Source of the DNA: an uncultured bacterium
Lineage (GTDB): Bacteria; Atribacterota; Atribacteria; Atribacterales; Caldatribacteriaceae
Reading direction: 5' to 3'
DNA length: 64,000 bases
Assembly (NCBI GenBank): GCA_937922705.1
Contig: CALAIW010000010.1
Coordinates: forward strand, 119,262 to 183,261
Below the pieces are notes generated by a model. That model did no database searches, was not told where the DNA came from, and saw nothing but the letters and a program-made list of their open reading frames with translations. The translations under genes and the position numbers were made by a program. Every line of letters starts with the position of its first letter. The first letter of the stretch is position 1. Below, piece after piece: positions 36,863-45,871 of the stretch.

Positions 36863-37738
36863 TTACCATCTCCCTCTTGCCTCGAAAAAACGCTCTGCTG
36901 CCTTTACAGTGTTAGCCATAAGCATGGCTACAGTCATAGGACCAACTCCACCAGGAACAGGCGTAATATACGAGGCTTTTGGAGCAACGCTTTCAAAATC
37001 CACATCACCCACAAGTTTTTCTCCAACCCGGTTGATTCCCACGTCGATAACCACAACCCCTTCCTTTACCATATCCCCGGTAACTGCTCCCGGCGATCCA
37101 CATGCCACAACAAGAATATCGGCTCTCTTAGTATGTTCAGAAAGATCAATGGTTCTTGTGTGACAAACAGTAACAGTAGCATTGGCTCCCTTTGCCTTCT
37201 GAACGAGCATCATAGCAAGAGGCTTCCCTACAATATTGCTCCGACCGACAATGACTACGTGTTTCCCCTCCACTTCGATGCCGTATCGTACAAGAAGCTC
37301 TTGAACCCCCCAAGGCGTACAGGGGAGGAAAAGAGGATCCCCAATCATAAGTCGACCGAGATTACAAGGATGGAAACCATCAACGTCTTTCTCGGGAGCA
37401 ATACGGTACAGGACTTCGCGTTCTTCAACATGCGGTGGAAGGGGAAGCTGCACAAGAATCCCATGAACTTCAGGGTTTGCGTTCAAAGAGTCAATAAGTT
37501 CAACGAGTTTGGCAACTTCCGTCGTCTCAGGAAAGTGATACCGGAATGAGCGAATTCCCAGTTTTTCGCAAGCTTTTTCCTTGTTCCGTACGTATACTTG
37601 ACTTGCTGGATTATTCCCCACAAGAACAACGGCGAGCCCAGGTTGGCACCCCGAAGTAATCAAGCGCAAGACCCGTGGTCGTAACTCTTCGTAAATCTCC
37701 GCCGCTACCGCTTTTCCATCAATGATCTGAAAGGACAC
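36863..37738 (-). CDS. folD: Bifunctional methylenetetrahydrofolate dehydrogenase/cyclohydrolase FolD
   Basis: A 291-residue FolD: catalytic region PASQVYVRNKEKACEKLGI (Tyr and Lys), GILVQLPLPPHV, DVDGFHPCNLGRL, NADP-binding VVIVGRSNIVGKP and the C-terminal PGGVGPMTVAMLMANT. It interconverts methylene- and formyl-THF. GTG at 37738 was chosen (AAAGGAGG upstream) rather than 37801. The start lies inside the PHP gene (20 bp overlap). Confidence 0.96.
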   Translation of the reverse strand: MSFQIIDGKAVAAEIYEELRPRVLRLITSGCQPGLAVVLVGNNPASQVYVRNKEKACEKLGIRSFRYHFPETTEVAKLVELIDSLNANPEVHGILVQLPLPPHVEEREVLYRIAPEKDVDGFHPCNLGRLMIGDPLFLPCTPWGVQELLVRYGIEVEGKHVVIVGRSNIVGKPLAMMLVQKAKGANATVTVCHTRTIDLSEHTKRADILVVACGSPGAVTGDMVKEGVVVIDVGINRVGEKLVGDVDFESVAPKASYITPVPGGVGPMTVAMLMANTVKAAERFFEARGRW

Positions 37739-38465
37739 GATATTCTTCCCTCCTTTGAGCAGCTCTCTGCAAGAACTTCTCAAGGTTCTCCCAAGAAGCA
37801 TTCACAATTTGTTCCTCGGGAAAACCAATTTCCTCAAGCATGCGTAAGGCCTCCCCAAATTCACCCACCTCCATGCAAAAATGCGCATCACTTGAGACTA
37901 TAACCATCCCCCCAAAAGACTGCACAAGCTGTGCTATAAATCGACAATTCTCCCTACTTCCCTTTCTGCTTACCAAAAAAGAGCTATTGTTCACCTCGAT
38001 AACCTTCCCAAGTCGTACTGCAGCCTCAACAACCTTTTCATAATCAAGCGGATACCTAGGATTACCGGGATGAGCAACGACATCAACAAGAGGATGCTCA
38101 AGGGCCTTTATAAAGGCCTGGGTATTAACTTCCTTGGATCCCCCCGAGAAAACCTGGGGGTGAAAAGACACAAGAGCAAAGTCAAGTCTCCGGAGGATGC
38201 GGTCTGGAAGATCAAGATTTCCCTCAGCATCGCGGATATCAACCTCTGCACCGAAGTAGAGGCGTACTCCCAAAACTTCCTTAGGGAAATGTCCTCGAGC
38301 CTCAAAGTAAAGGAAAGAAGGGCCTCCAGGCATGCTTGGGGTATGGTCAGCAATGCCAAGAGCAAGAAGCCCTTTCTGTTTTGCCACCTGGACATTTTCG
38401 AAAACCGTACTGTATCCATGACCACTTGCAACGGTATGCACGTGAAGATCGGCAACGATACGCAT
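37719..38465 (-). CDS. PHP-domain phosphatase (YcdX-like)
   Basis: A 248-residue PHP phosphoesterase. The trinuclear metal site is evident in DLHVHTVASGHG, GIADHTP, GAEVDIRD, ALVSFHPQVF, DVVAHPGNP, EVNNSS and VSSDAHFCMEVG. YcdX-type enzymes dephosphorylate small phosphorylated substrates. It shares one base (TGATG) with the upstream phosphoglucose-isomerase-like gene, so the two are tightly co-translated. Confidence 0.92.
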   Translation of the reverse strand: MRIVADLHVHTVASGHGYSTVFENVQVAKQKGLLALGIADHTPSMPGGPSFLYFEARGHFPKEVLGVRLYFGAEVDIRDAEGNLDLPDRILRRLDFALVSFHPQVFSGGSKEVNTQAFIKALEHPLVDVVAHPGNPRYPLDYEKVVEAAVRLGKVIEVNNSSFLVSRKGSRENCRFIAQLVQSFGGMVIVSSDAHFCMEVGEFGEALRMLEEIGFPEEQIVNASWENLEKFLQRAAQRREEYRVLSDH

Positions 38466-39619
38466 CAGCGTGTTTCCTCCCCGTGCTGTTTTGCAAGAAA
38501 GGATACAACGGAATGCTCAAAATGGACAAGAGGAGGATCTGAAAAGACATCCACACCCCGAAGCCACGCGCTGTAACAAGCAAAATACTGTAAAAGGGCC
38601 ATATACTGACCCACAAAAAAGGGAGAGACATCCGGGAGCTCCAGAATGAGAAAACGCCCTCCCATACGACGGAGAAGAGACTGCAATACTTCCCATTTTG
38701 CATTCTGTATATCGCTAAAGGAACAGTGACACAGAAATTCTCTCTGAGCAAAAAGCCCAGATGGGGAGAAAAAAGTTTGGGGAACTCTGATTCGGAATTT
38801 CTTATTTGCGCTCTCTTGGACAAAGATGACTAACGCACGTGAGATTTCCCCCTTTTCTTTCCAGAGGTCCTCACCACTTACAACACAGAACAGCCCTCTT
38901 TTCCCAAAACACTCTTCAAGAAGAGAAACAAAGGACACAGTCAGCTTTTTAAGGAGGACTGTGTCGACAACAACGTATACACGCTCCTTTTCTGCAAGCT
39001 CTCGAGAGACAAAAAGAGCCATACGAAGAGCAGCTTCACGAAGCAGAGCATATCCCTCTTGGAATCCCCGCTCCACCTCTTCGGGGGGAATACCACTCAT
39101 GCTTAAAGGAAAATAGAGAAAAGCACTCCTGTGCCAGAAGGAAAAACAAGGAATGTCTACAGATAGAAAGGGAACAAAACATTCCCGCGCACATTCTGCA
39201 AAAGCACCGTGTGGCTCCCCTACAAGAATCCTTCTCCGATCCTGCAAAGTAAGAAAAGCGAAAAGATTCCAAAACTCTTCCGGACGCCGCGCAAGAAAAA
39301 GGAAAACCACGTCTTCCTGGGGCAACTCGTCGTACAAACGCCTAAGCAAGATCTGATCGGTGCCTGTACAAAAGAAGACCCTTTTTTCAAAAGAAGGGTA
39401 GGCTGAGAAAAAAGCCTCTAAAGTGGCGAAAATGTCTCCCTGGGTTACAATGACTACTTGTCGGAAGATTCTCAGTGTCGCCCGATAAAAACTTTGAAAA
39501 GGTAGAAAGTCAATTTTTTGGGTCACAAAGGGAGGAAGGGGAAAAGTAAGAGATGCTTTTTCTCTCTCCCCCTCTCCAGAGTAACGAACGGTTATTTTCC
39601 TTTTTGGAGTTTTTTCCAT
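38465..39619 (-). CDS. Highly divergent phosphoglucose-isomerase-like (SIS-fold) protein
   Basis: A 384-residue protein of no obvious family. Order and spacing of several segments recall bacterial Pgi: [19 protein letters not shown] where Pgi has its first SIS Gly-rich loop, [19 protein letters not shown] where it has [25 protein letters not shown] where it has GRxSxxSxxGLxP, and the C-terminal [20 protein letters not shown] followed by VDVFSDPP, which mirrors GELxxLxExATAxAGxxLGxNPFDQP. The canonical catalytic motifs are not evident. It overlaps cimA by 28 bp and PHP by 1 bp. It may be an inactive or repurposed Pgi. Confidence 0.55.
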   Translation of the reverse strand: MEKTPKRKITVRYSGEGEREKASLTFPLPPFVTQKIDFLPFQSFYRATLRIFRQVVIVTQGDIFATLEAFFSAYPSFEKRVFFCTGTDQILLRRLYDELPQEDVVFLFLARRPEEFWNLFAFLTLQDRRRILVGEPHGAFAECARECFVPFLSVDIPCFSFWHRSAFLYFPLSMSGIPPEEVERGFQEGYALLREAALRMALFVSRELAEKERVYVVVDTVLLKKLTVSFVSLLEECFGKRGLFCVVSGEDLWKEKGEISRALVIFVQESANKKFRIRVPQTFFSPSGLFAQREFLCHCSFSDIQNAKWEVLQSLLRRMGGRFLILELPDVSPFFVGQYMALLQYFACYSAWLRGVDVFSDPPLVHFEHSVVSFLAKQHGEETR

Positions 39620-41181
39620 AGCCCATAACGCACACTGTCAACCAGAGCTTCCCAGCTTGCCTCGATAATATTCGTCGAAACCCCCACTGTACCCCAAATG
39701 TCCTCTCCATCTGTCGACTGGACAAGAACACGAATCCTTGCCGCTGTACCTTCCTTTTCTGAGAGAACCCGCACTTTATAATCAAAGAGGCGAATCTTTC
39801 GAAGCTCAGGATAAAGTCCTTCAAGCGCTTTCCTTAAGGCATTATCTAAGGCGTGGACAGGCCCATCACCTTCTGCAACCGTATGGATAGTGTCCTCATG
39901 CACTCGGATCTTAATAGTTGCCTCAGTAGTGGTGTTCTCTCCCCCTCTTTTCTCCACAATCACACGGAAACTCTCAAAATCAAAAAACTTCACCTTCTCT
40001 CCCAAGACTTCTCGAAGGAGAATTTCGAAGGAAGCATCAGCTCCTTCAAACTGGTATCCGTAACTTTCTGCCTCTTTAATCTTCTGCACAAGAGCACTGA
40101 TTCTTGGATCTTTCGGATCAAGTTCAATACCTATCTCCTTTGCTCGATACACAACATTACTCCTTCCTGCCTGATCCGACACAACAATTCTTCGCTGATT
40201 TCCCACCGCCTCAGGAGGTACATGCTCATAAGTGGCTGGATGGCGAAGAATGGCGCTAGCATGGATGCCTCCCTTGTGAGCAAAGGCACTTCGTCCCACA
40301 TATGGCTGATAGTCATCATGGCGAAGATTTGCTATCTCGCTCACGAAATGGGAAAGCTCAAAGAGCTTACGAATCTTCTCTTCGGGAATGGAAGCAATGT
40401 GCATCTTAAACCAGAGATTTGGAATAACCGTACAGAGATTAGCATTACCACATCGCTCCCCGTAGCCATTTACTGTCCCCTGGACCTGGATTGCCCCCAT
40501 ACGAACCGCGGTAATGCTGTTTGCCACCGCTACTCCACTATCGTTGTGCGCATGGATGCCAAGAGGAACGTGCTTCCCAAGGCGCTCGTACACAAGCTGC
40601 ATAATAGCTTCAACCTCATGAGGTAGGGTACCTCCGTTGGTATCACAAAGAACAAGAATGCGTGCTCCTGCCTCCCACGCTACTTGAAGTGTCTTCAAAG
40701 CATACTCTGGATCAGTCTTAAAACCGTCGAAAAAGTGCTCTGCGTCGTAGATAACTTCACGGCCTTGCTTTCTAAGATAGGATACCGAATCCTCAATCAT
40801 CCGAAGATTTTCATCAAGCGTGGTTTTTAAAGCCTCGGTCACATGCAGCGTCCAAGATTTTCCAAAAATTGTAATAACTGGCGCTTCAGATTCGAGGAGG
40901 AGACGAATATTGCGGTCTTCCTTTACAGAGTTGTCCGCTCGACGAGTACTTCCGAAGGCACAAATTTTGGCGTGTTTCAGAGGGAGCTTTCGAACTTCTC
41001 GAAAGAATGCTACATCCTTGGGGTTGGCACCCGGCCACCCTCCCTCGATATAGTGAAATCCCATTTCATCAAGCTTTTCAGTAATGCGGAGTTTATCCTG
41101 GAGAGAAAAATTAACACCCTCCATTTGAGAACCATCTCGCAAGGTGGTATCATAAATTTCCACCTGAGGTTTCCATTCCAT
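39592..41181 (-). CDS. cimA: (R)-Citramalate synthase (CimA)
   Basis: A 529-residue LeuA-family enzyme: [20 protein letters not shown] with the catalytic Arg/Asp, GWPGANPKD (citramalate type), [25 protein letters not shown] and NGYGERCGN for metal/substrate binding, and a C-terminal LeuA dimerisation/allosteric domain. It condenses pyruvate with acetyl-CoA, the first step to isoleucine without threonine. ATG at 41181 has GAGAGG 8 bp upstream and was preferred over the GTG at 41190. Confidence 0.95.
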   Translation of the reverse strand: MEWKPQVEIYDTTLRDGSQMEGVNFSLQDKLRITEKLDEMGFHYIEGGWPGANPKDVAFFREVRKLPLKHAKICAFGSTRRADNSVKEDRNIRLLLESEAPVITIFGKSWTLHVTEALKTTLDENLRMIEDSVSYLRKQGREVIYDAEHFFDGFKTDPEYALKTLQVAWEAGARILVLCDTNGGTLPHEVEAIMQLVYERLGKHVPLGIHAHNDSGVAVANSITAVRMGAIQVQGTVNGYGERCGNANLCTVIPNLWFKMHIASIPEEKIRKLFELSHFVSEIANLRHDDYQPYVGRSAFAHKGGIHASAILRHPATYEHVPPEAVGNQRRIVVSDQAGRSNVVYRAKEIGIELDPKDPRISALVQKIKEAESYGYQFEGADASFEILLREVLGEKVKFFDFESFRVIVEKRGGENTTTEATIKIRVHEDTIHTVAEGDGPVHALDNALRKALEGLYPELRKIRLFDYKVRVLSEKEGTAARIRVLVQSTDGEDIWGTVGVSTNIIEASWEALVDSVRYGLWKKLQKGK

Positions 41182-41193
41182 GGCTTTCACCTC

Positions 41194-42003
41194 TCAAAGA
41201 TCTAGAACACCTCGAAGCTCCTGCAGTGTTTCCACAACAATGTCTGGCTTGATGGAAGAAGCGAGGACTTCCTCCCGCCGTGTAACACCTGTCAGGACGA
41301 GGATGGTTGACACGCCACAATTCTTACCCAAAAGAACATCTGTGTCAATACGGTCCCCGATGACCGCGGTCTCCTCGGGTCGAAAACCGAGAGCATCAAG
41401 AACAAAAAGGAGAATGTTAGGTGACGGTTTCCCGATGACCCAAGCATTGCAACCTGACGCCCGCTCAAGACTTGCAAGAATTGCTCCAGCACCGGGGATG
41501 ACCCCGTTTTCTGTCGGATATGTAGGATCAGGGTTTGTTCCTACAAGTTGTGCCCCTTTGAGGAGGAAATCGAGAGCAATTTTCATTTTTTGGAAAGTGA
41601 GGCATCGATCAAGACCAACAACGACAAAGTCCACACCCTTTGGGGAAAACCGAGAAAGAACCTGCAACCCTGCTCGCCTAAGTTCTTCTTTGAGCCCCCT
41701 CTCCCCTATAGCGTATACCCTTGCTCCCGGTCTTTCACGCTGCAGATATCCCGCGGTGACAAAGGCCGAAGAAAAGATTTCCTCAACTCTCGCTTCCACT
41801 CCCATGTTCTTGAGCTTCGCCACATACCCCTCTCGGGAGAGGAAGGTATTGTTGGTAAGAAAGGCTATACGAAATCCCCTGAGGCGAGCACGATACAAGA
41901 ATTCCACGTTCTCGGGAATGGGTGTATTCAGAAGGTAGACAACTCCATCAAGGTCAACAACAAGATTCCTAATTTTTTGAAGGGTCTCATACGACAAATA
42001 CAT
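41194..42003 (-). CDS. HAD-superfamily IIA phosphatase (NagD/AraL-like)
   Basis: A 269-residue HAD hydrolase: motif I DLDGVVYLL, motif II FLTNNTFLS, cap with EEIFSSAFVTAGYL, and the C-terminal KPSPNILLFVLDALG plus GDRIDTDVLLGKN. It removes phosphate from sugar phosphates or nucleotides; the specific substrate is unknown. The longer reading from 42105 would cross the promoter at 42026-42054, so the ATG at 42003 (or TTG at 41997, with better spacing from GGGAGG) is favoured. It is the first gene of the cimA-pgi-like-PHP-folD operon, 12 bp ahead of cimA. Confidence 0.88.
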   Translation of the reverse strand: MYLSYETLQKIRNLVVDLDGVVYLLNTPIPENVEFLYRARLRGFRIAFLTNNTFLSREGYVAKLKNMGVEARVEEIFSSAFVTAGYLQRERPGARVYAIGERGLKEELRRAGLQVLSRFSPKGVDFVVVGLDRCLTFQKMKIALDFLLKGAQLVGTNPDPTYPTENGVIPGAGAILASLERASGCNAWVIGKPSPNILLFVLDALGFRPEETAVIGDRIDTDVLLGKNCGVSTILVLTGVTRREEVLASSIKPDIVVETLQELRGVLDL

Positions 42004-42025
42004 CGCCTCCCACCGATTTTCCTTG

Positions 42026-42054
42026 AAAATAGAACACCAAGGAAGAAAAATCAA
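42026..42054 (-). promoter_or_regulatory. Promoter of HAD-cimA operon
   Basis: Minus strand TTGATT (42054-42049) and TATTTT (42031-42026) with 17 bp between, ending 23 bp before the HAD start. It lies just beyond the rpiB remnant, consistent with a new transcription unit here. Confidence 0.6.
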
Positions 42055-42110
42055 GAAGGAAAGGGGGTTTGGCACTTTCAAGTACTGACGTTCAATAGGT
42101 TGCATCTTCT

Positions 42111-42457
42111 CTACTTTCGAGGCAGAACATCTACCCTGGAGACGCTCCTTGGAAAAGCTGACACAAGCATCCTAGTAAATTCTGGGCCAACAATGTGCCG
42201 TCCCAACGTTAGGGTAGTGACGTTGTTGCTCTCTCGTGCCCATTCAACAGAGTGAATATCGCAGGCACAAGCTGCATAAATCCCAAAAATCTTGTTAACT
42301 GCGATCGCCATACCAATTCCAGTGCCACATATCAGAATTCCCTGACTATACCTACCCCCGAATACTAAGACGTACTTTGACCTTGAGAGCTTGTCTTGAT
42401 AGTCAACCACTTTGCCTTCAGGGAAAAACCAAAATGATCTGAAGCAAGAATGGGCAT
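42111..42457 (-). pseudogene. rpiB: Ribose-5-phosphate isomerase B remnant (frameshift and deletion)
   Basis: In one frame from 42457 the minus strand gives MPILASDHFGFSLKAK, the normal RpiB N-terminus (compare GSDHAGFELK), then runs into a stop. In another frame it gives SQGILICGTGIGMAIAVNK, ACDIHSVEWARESNNV and LTLGRHIVGPEF, the RpiB C-terminal two thirds. The distance from the start to GILICGTG is about 39 codons, against about 65 in RpiB, so one deletion plus a frameshift have occurred. It is not translated as one protein; the open frame of 127 codons across it is spurious at its N-terminus. Confidence 0.85.
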
Positions 42458-42477
42458 CCTGTCTTACTCCTCCAAGT

Positions 42478-43530
42478 TCATCTGTCCAGTACACTAAGAA
42501 GCCATTTGCCTACTTGAGCATCCGTAATGAGATCAGTCAACCATTTGCCCCGCAAAGCTCCAAGAATGGCTTCCTTCTTCTCCATGCTCCCTGCTATACC
42601 GATGACTCGCGAGCCCCGTTCTCGAACACGCTTCACGTTAGCGGCGATTCTCTTCTGATCGAGATCACTTTCAATAGCCTCTCCACGAAGATCAAAAAAG
42701 GTTCCACAAATAGCACCCACTGCACCCTTGCGGATAAGATCCTCTATTTCCTCCTCTTCAAAATTTCCTGTTTCTATAAGGAGACTTGTCTCTCTCCGCA
42801 TACCTCCAATGCCTACCAGAGCAACATCGACTTCCTCAGCCATCCGCAGGACTTCCTGGACCTCTTTCTCACTGAGGAAAGCGTCTCGCGTTTCCGGACT
42901 CTTTGCAAAAGCAGGGGCAAAGAGATATACTGGTTCCCCCCCAAGGCGGTTCGCAAACTCTTTCACAAGCTCTATAGCTACGGTTTTCCATCGTCGCCCA
43001 CCATACCCTCCCATCATCTGAACAACACGTACGCCGTGAAGATCAAGTTTTGGTAGGTATTCAAGAACAGCATGGAGCGTTCTCCCATAAGCCACACCAA
43101 TGCTCGTGTACGAAACAAGATGATCCTTAAGAAAAGAGGCAGCTGCCTGCGCTACTGCCTTAACAACCCCTTCTGGAGTACCACTATACGTCCGAACCAC
43201 TACAGCACTTAAAAGGCCAAAACGTTCAGTAATGGACTGAGAGAGTTCCGCATCTACTTCTCCACTTCGCCGGATACGAATCTCTACAATACCCGTTTCC
43301 CGAGCTTTTTTGAGCATCCGATATACTTTTTGTGGAGAGACTCCGAGGAGTTCAGCAATTTTCTTCTGGTTAAGGTCCTCAAGATAATAGAGCTCAGCAA
43401 CTTTTGCCAGACGCTCAAAATCTTCTTCCCTGGCCACTCTTGGTGACAAAAACACCGCACCCCTTTCACCAGCATTGTAAAGATCCCTTGCTCTCCAGGC
43501 AAGCCTTTTGACCACTGTTACGAAACACAC
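42478..43530 (-). CDS. SorC/DeoR-type sugar-responsive transcriptional regulator
   Basis: A 350-residue SorC-family regulator. N-terminal HTH (KVAELYYLEDLNQKKIAELL and GVSPQKVYRMLKKARETGIV), then a sugar-phosphate-binding NagB/RpiA-like domain (VAYGRTLHAVLEYLP, GYGGRRWKTVAIELV, VDVALVGIGGMRRETS, GAVGAICGTFFDLRGE, VIGIAGSMEKKEAILGAL). Effectors are usually phosphorylated sugars. It appears intact. Neighbours are remnants of transketolase and rpiB, so its native pentose target locus has decayed. The start is uncertain: GTG 43530 sits directly on AGGAGGT; GTG 43515 is an alternative. Confidence 0.88.
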   Translation of the reverse strand: MCFVTVVKRLAWRARDLYNAGERGAVFLSPRVAREEDFERLAKVAELYYLEDLNQKKIAELLGVSPQKVYRMLKKARETGIVEIRIRRSGEVDAELSQSITERFGLLSAVVVRTYSGTPEGVVKAVAQAAASFLKDHLVSYTSIGVAYGRTLHAVLEYLPKLDLHGVRVVQMMGGYGGRRWKTVAIELVKEFANRLGGEPVYLFAPAFAKSPETRDAFLSEKEVQEVLRMAEEVDVALVGIGGMRRETSLLIETGNFEEEEIEDLIRKGAVGAICGTFFDLRGEAIESDLDQKRIAANVKRVRERGSRVIGIAGSMEKKEAILGALRGKWLTDLITDAQVGKWLLSVLDR

Positions 43531-43581
43531 CTCCTGTAATAATCAAAAGGCACCGTACTACACCTCGGTAAGGACCGGAAC

Positions 43582-43977
43582 TCACTCTACTACTCCAAAG
43601 TAGCGGTCGTTTTGTACAAACCGTGACCGAAGCGTTTGTAGGTCAATTCCCGGAACGTCAAACTCCGGATGAATGCCAAGAAGAGTTTCTCCCACACAAC
43701 CATACTTCCAGAATAGATTTTCTGGGAGAAAGCCCTTCTCGACAAGTACTGCATAAAGGGCGAGGTGGGCATGGCCTTTAGAGAGAACAAAATGATCGCG
43801 TTCCCAAGAGAACAAATTTTTTCTCGCTACGTCAAGAATACCGTTGAAAAGGCAGGTAAGGATTTCTACAATCAACAACGACCCTTCGATGCGACCTACC
43901 TCAGCACGAGAGGTTACTGCAGTAATTTGCTTTCGAACTCTTAAAGCGTTCGCTTCAAGCTCTTCATCAAACCCCAC
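43582..43977 (-). pseudogene. Truncated transketolase N-terminal subunit
   Basis: A reading frame of 131 codons from GTG 43977 (AGAGGAAAA upstream) matches the start of transketolase N-halves: ANALRVRKQITAVTSRAEVG, RDHFVLSKGHAHLALYAVL and HPEFDVPGIDLQT. Where the family continues with GSLGHGLS and the ThDP site, this frame switches to RSRFVQNDRYFGVVE and stops. Normal length is about 270 residues, and no C-terminal transketolase half follows. It cannot bind ThDP and is most likely a pseudogene created by deletion. Confidence 0.8.
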
Positions 43978-44082
43978 AAAATTTTCCTCTTTTACAAAAC
44001 CTATTCCGGAACTTTGCAATCCAGGAACTGAAAACTTTAAAAGGCAATGTGCTAAAAATAACGTGCGATTTATTTCAAATAG

Positions 44083-44112
44083 AGTATACACCTACTACAT
44101 TTCTTTTGTCGA
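44083..44112 (-). promoter_or_regulatory. Promoter ahead of decayed pentose locus
   Basis: Minus-strand TCGACA (44112-44107) and TATACT (44088-44083), spacer 18 bp, about 105 bp before the transketolase remnant start. It could drive the remnant and sorC. Confidence 0.5.
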
Positions 44113-44505
44113 CCCTTCTCTCACACCCCCTTTCTTGCACCCCAACGGCACTTAACGAAGAGATCACAGACCGTGTGTCTTCATAGCCTATCTCCGCCTC
44201 CGCCAATTTAAGGGATTCTAAGTTGTCCAAGAACCAAAAGACAATAGTTACCCAAAGCCCATAGGGATTTCAAAAAATCTGCACACCCCAGGACCATAAG
44301 AGCTGAAGAGCAAAAGAATCTCGGCCCTTTTCCCAGGAAGCTGCAAAAGCGGAAATCATCGCTAGGAGGAAGCATCCTCCTTGGAGGAGACCTAATTACC
44401 AAGTCGCCTGCCTGTGAATATTCTCCCTAATCCTCTGCAAGTCGAGCCGGTTAGGTTCCTTCTACTCTCAGAACTAAAGAGGGGAGTAAATGCAGTTCTT
44501 CAGCA
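44113..44505. other. Non-coding stretch before tRNA-Arg
   Basis: No convincing gene here. A 64-codon open frame on the minus strand (44208-44402) has no RBS and no recognisable family. A small inverted repeat (AGGAGGA / TCCTCCT, 4-nt loop) lies near 44364-44381. The stretch sits upstream of the transketolase remnant, so it may be more of the same decayed locus, but no protein similarity can be shown by eye. Confidence 0.5.
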
Positions 44506-44534
44506 TTGAAAAACTTTTCCTTTACCGGTATAAT
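44506..44534 (+). promoter_or_regulatory. Promoter of tRNA-Arg
   Basis: TTGAAA (44506-44511) and perfect TATAAT (44529-44534) with a 17-bp spacer; the tRNA starts 13 bp after the -10 box. A near-consensus promoter for a stand-alone tRNA gene. Confidence 0.88.
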
Positions 44535-44546
44535 ATCTCAAAGAGC

Positions 44547-44623
44547 GCGCCTGTAGCTCAATTGGATAGAGCGCTGGACTTCGGATCCAGGGGTTGGGGG
44601 TTCAAGTCCCTCCAGGCGCGCCA
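44547..44623 (+). tRNA. tRNA-Arg (anticodon TCG)
   Basis: A 77-nt cloverleaf: acceptor GCGCCTG paired with CAGGCGC, D arm GCTC/GAGC, anticodon stem CTGGA/TCCAG around loop CTTCGGA (anticodon TCG, reading CGA/CGN Arg codons), T arm GGGGG-TTCAAGT-CCCTC, discriminator G and encoded CCA. It is transcribed alone on the plus strand between two minus-strand units. Confidence 0.96.
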
Positions 44624-44633
44624 ATCTTATGCC

Positions 44634-44681
44634 GTAAACCAAACCCACATCCCTCTGCAGAGGGATGTGGGTTTGGTTTAC
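44634..44681. terminator. Shared 48-nt perfect palindrome (bidirectional terminator)
   Basis: Two 22-nt arms are exact inverse complements around a TGCA centre. The palindrome begins 10 nt after the tRNA-Arg CCA and ends at the first base of the BMP-gene stop codon, so it can form the same very stable hairpin in both transcripts. The 3' side ends GGTTTAC, with a weak U-rich tail in both directions. Confidence 0.85.
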
Positions 44682-45847
44682 TACTCTGGCTCCCCAGGCC
44701 AGGCTCCAACAATCCCTTCTGCCGCCCACTCCATGGTGATAAGTTCATCCATGGTTAGGCGAACGCCTTCAGGAACACGGAGATTCCCCTTGCGGTCGCG
44801 GATAGGACCAGTGAAGGGACTGAAAGCATACTCAGGGTCAGCCATAGCCTTAAGGAGAGCAAAAACAAGGTCGTAAACACTGATTTCTCCGTACACCGGG
44901 TCATTCACTATTGTAGACTTTAGTCTTTCTTCAAAGACTGGATTTATCGGCATACCAAAATCGGCTCCAAGTTCCACAGCACCTTCCCGTAGAAGCCACC
45001 AGTAATCGACATTTTCAAGGTTTTTCGAAGTGTAAAGACCAGCATAGACTTTGGCAAAGAAATCGAGGTAAATAGCCTCCCAGTGTACAAGTTGTCCTGA
45101 AACAACAAAGTCAGGAGCAAACTTGTACATCGGAGAATAATGCCCAAAACTCGGAAGACCATGTTCGGCAGCAACTTGGACAACCGTAGGAGAGTCCTCG
45201 GTGAAGGCCAGAACATCGGCTCCCTCAGCAATAAGAGATTCTGCGGCCTCCTTAGCTCCCGCAGGATCGTACCAGGAAGTCTGAAGCCAGCGCACGAGAA
45301 CCTGAGCATTAGGATTGACCCGACGAGCGCCCAAGGTAAAGGCATTGATATGGCGTTTCAGTTCCGGAATCGGAAAAGCACCAACGTAACCAAGCTTGTT
45401 GGTCTTTGTTAAAGCACCAGCAATAATGCCATTAAGATAATACACCTGGTGAAAGTCGGCCATGTACGTAGCCATGTTCGGGGCTCTCTTGAACCCAGAA
45501 CAGTGAAAGAAAATTTTGTCTGGGTATCGCTGGGCAGCAGCAAGCGTTCCGTCCATAAAGCCAAAACTCGTGGTTACAACAATGTCAACTCCTTCCTGAT
45601 TGATGAGCCGATCAATAACTCCTTCAACCTCCCCCTCTGGAACAGCCTCAACATATACGGTTTCAATCCATGGGTAAGTTGCCTCAACGATTTGCCTTGC
45701 CTGGTCATGCGCATAACTCCAGCCAAAGTCACCAACGGGACCAACGTAGATAAACCCAACCTTGAGCTTACCTTCCTCTGCATTTCCAGAGACAACAAAC
45801 CAGAGGAACACGGCACAGATGAGAAGGGCAACAACCAATCGCTTCAT
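44681..45847 (-). CDS. BMP-family substrate-binding protein of nucleoside-type ABC importer
   Basis: A 388-residue exported binding protein: signal peptide at 1-23 (LVVALLICAVFLWFVVSG, cleavage near GNA-EE) without a lipobox Cys, then KVGFIYVGPVGDFGWSYAHD, VVTTSFGFMDGTLAAAQRYP and YVGAFPIPELKRHINAFTLG, all BMP/PnrA hallmarks. It captures purine nucleosides or related ligands outside the membrane. It is the last gene of the operon ATPase-permease-permease-BMP, an unusual order since BMP genes are often first. The stop lies in the shared palindrome. Confidence 0.93.
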   Translation of the reverse strand: MKRLVVALLICAVFLWFVVSGNAEEGKLKVGFIYVGPVGDFGWSYAHDQARQIVEATYPWIETVYVEAVPEGEVEGVIDRLINQEGVDIVVTTSFGFMDGTLAAAQRYPDKIFFHCSGFKRAPNMATYMADFHQVYYLNGIIAGALTKTNKLGYVGAFPIPELKRHINAFTLGARRVNPNAQVLVRWLQTSWYDPAGAKEAAESLIAEGADVLAFTEDSPTVVQVAAEHGLPSFGHYSPMYKFAPDFVVSGQLVHWEAIYLDFFAKVYAGLYTSKNLENVDYWWLLREGAVELGADFGMPINPVFEERLKSTIVNDPVYGEISVYDLVFALLKAMADPEYAFSPFTGPIRDRKGNLRVPEGVRLTMDELITMEWAAEGIVGAWPGEPE

Positions 45848-45871
45848 ACGCTCACCTCCATATTTAATTAG

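Noticed and set aside
44208..44402. 64-codon minus-strand frame
   Set aside because: No RBS, no family, and it sits in the decayed region near the transketolase remnant.
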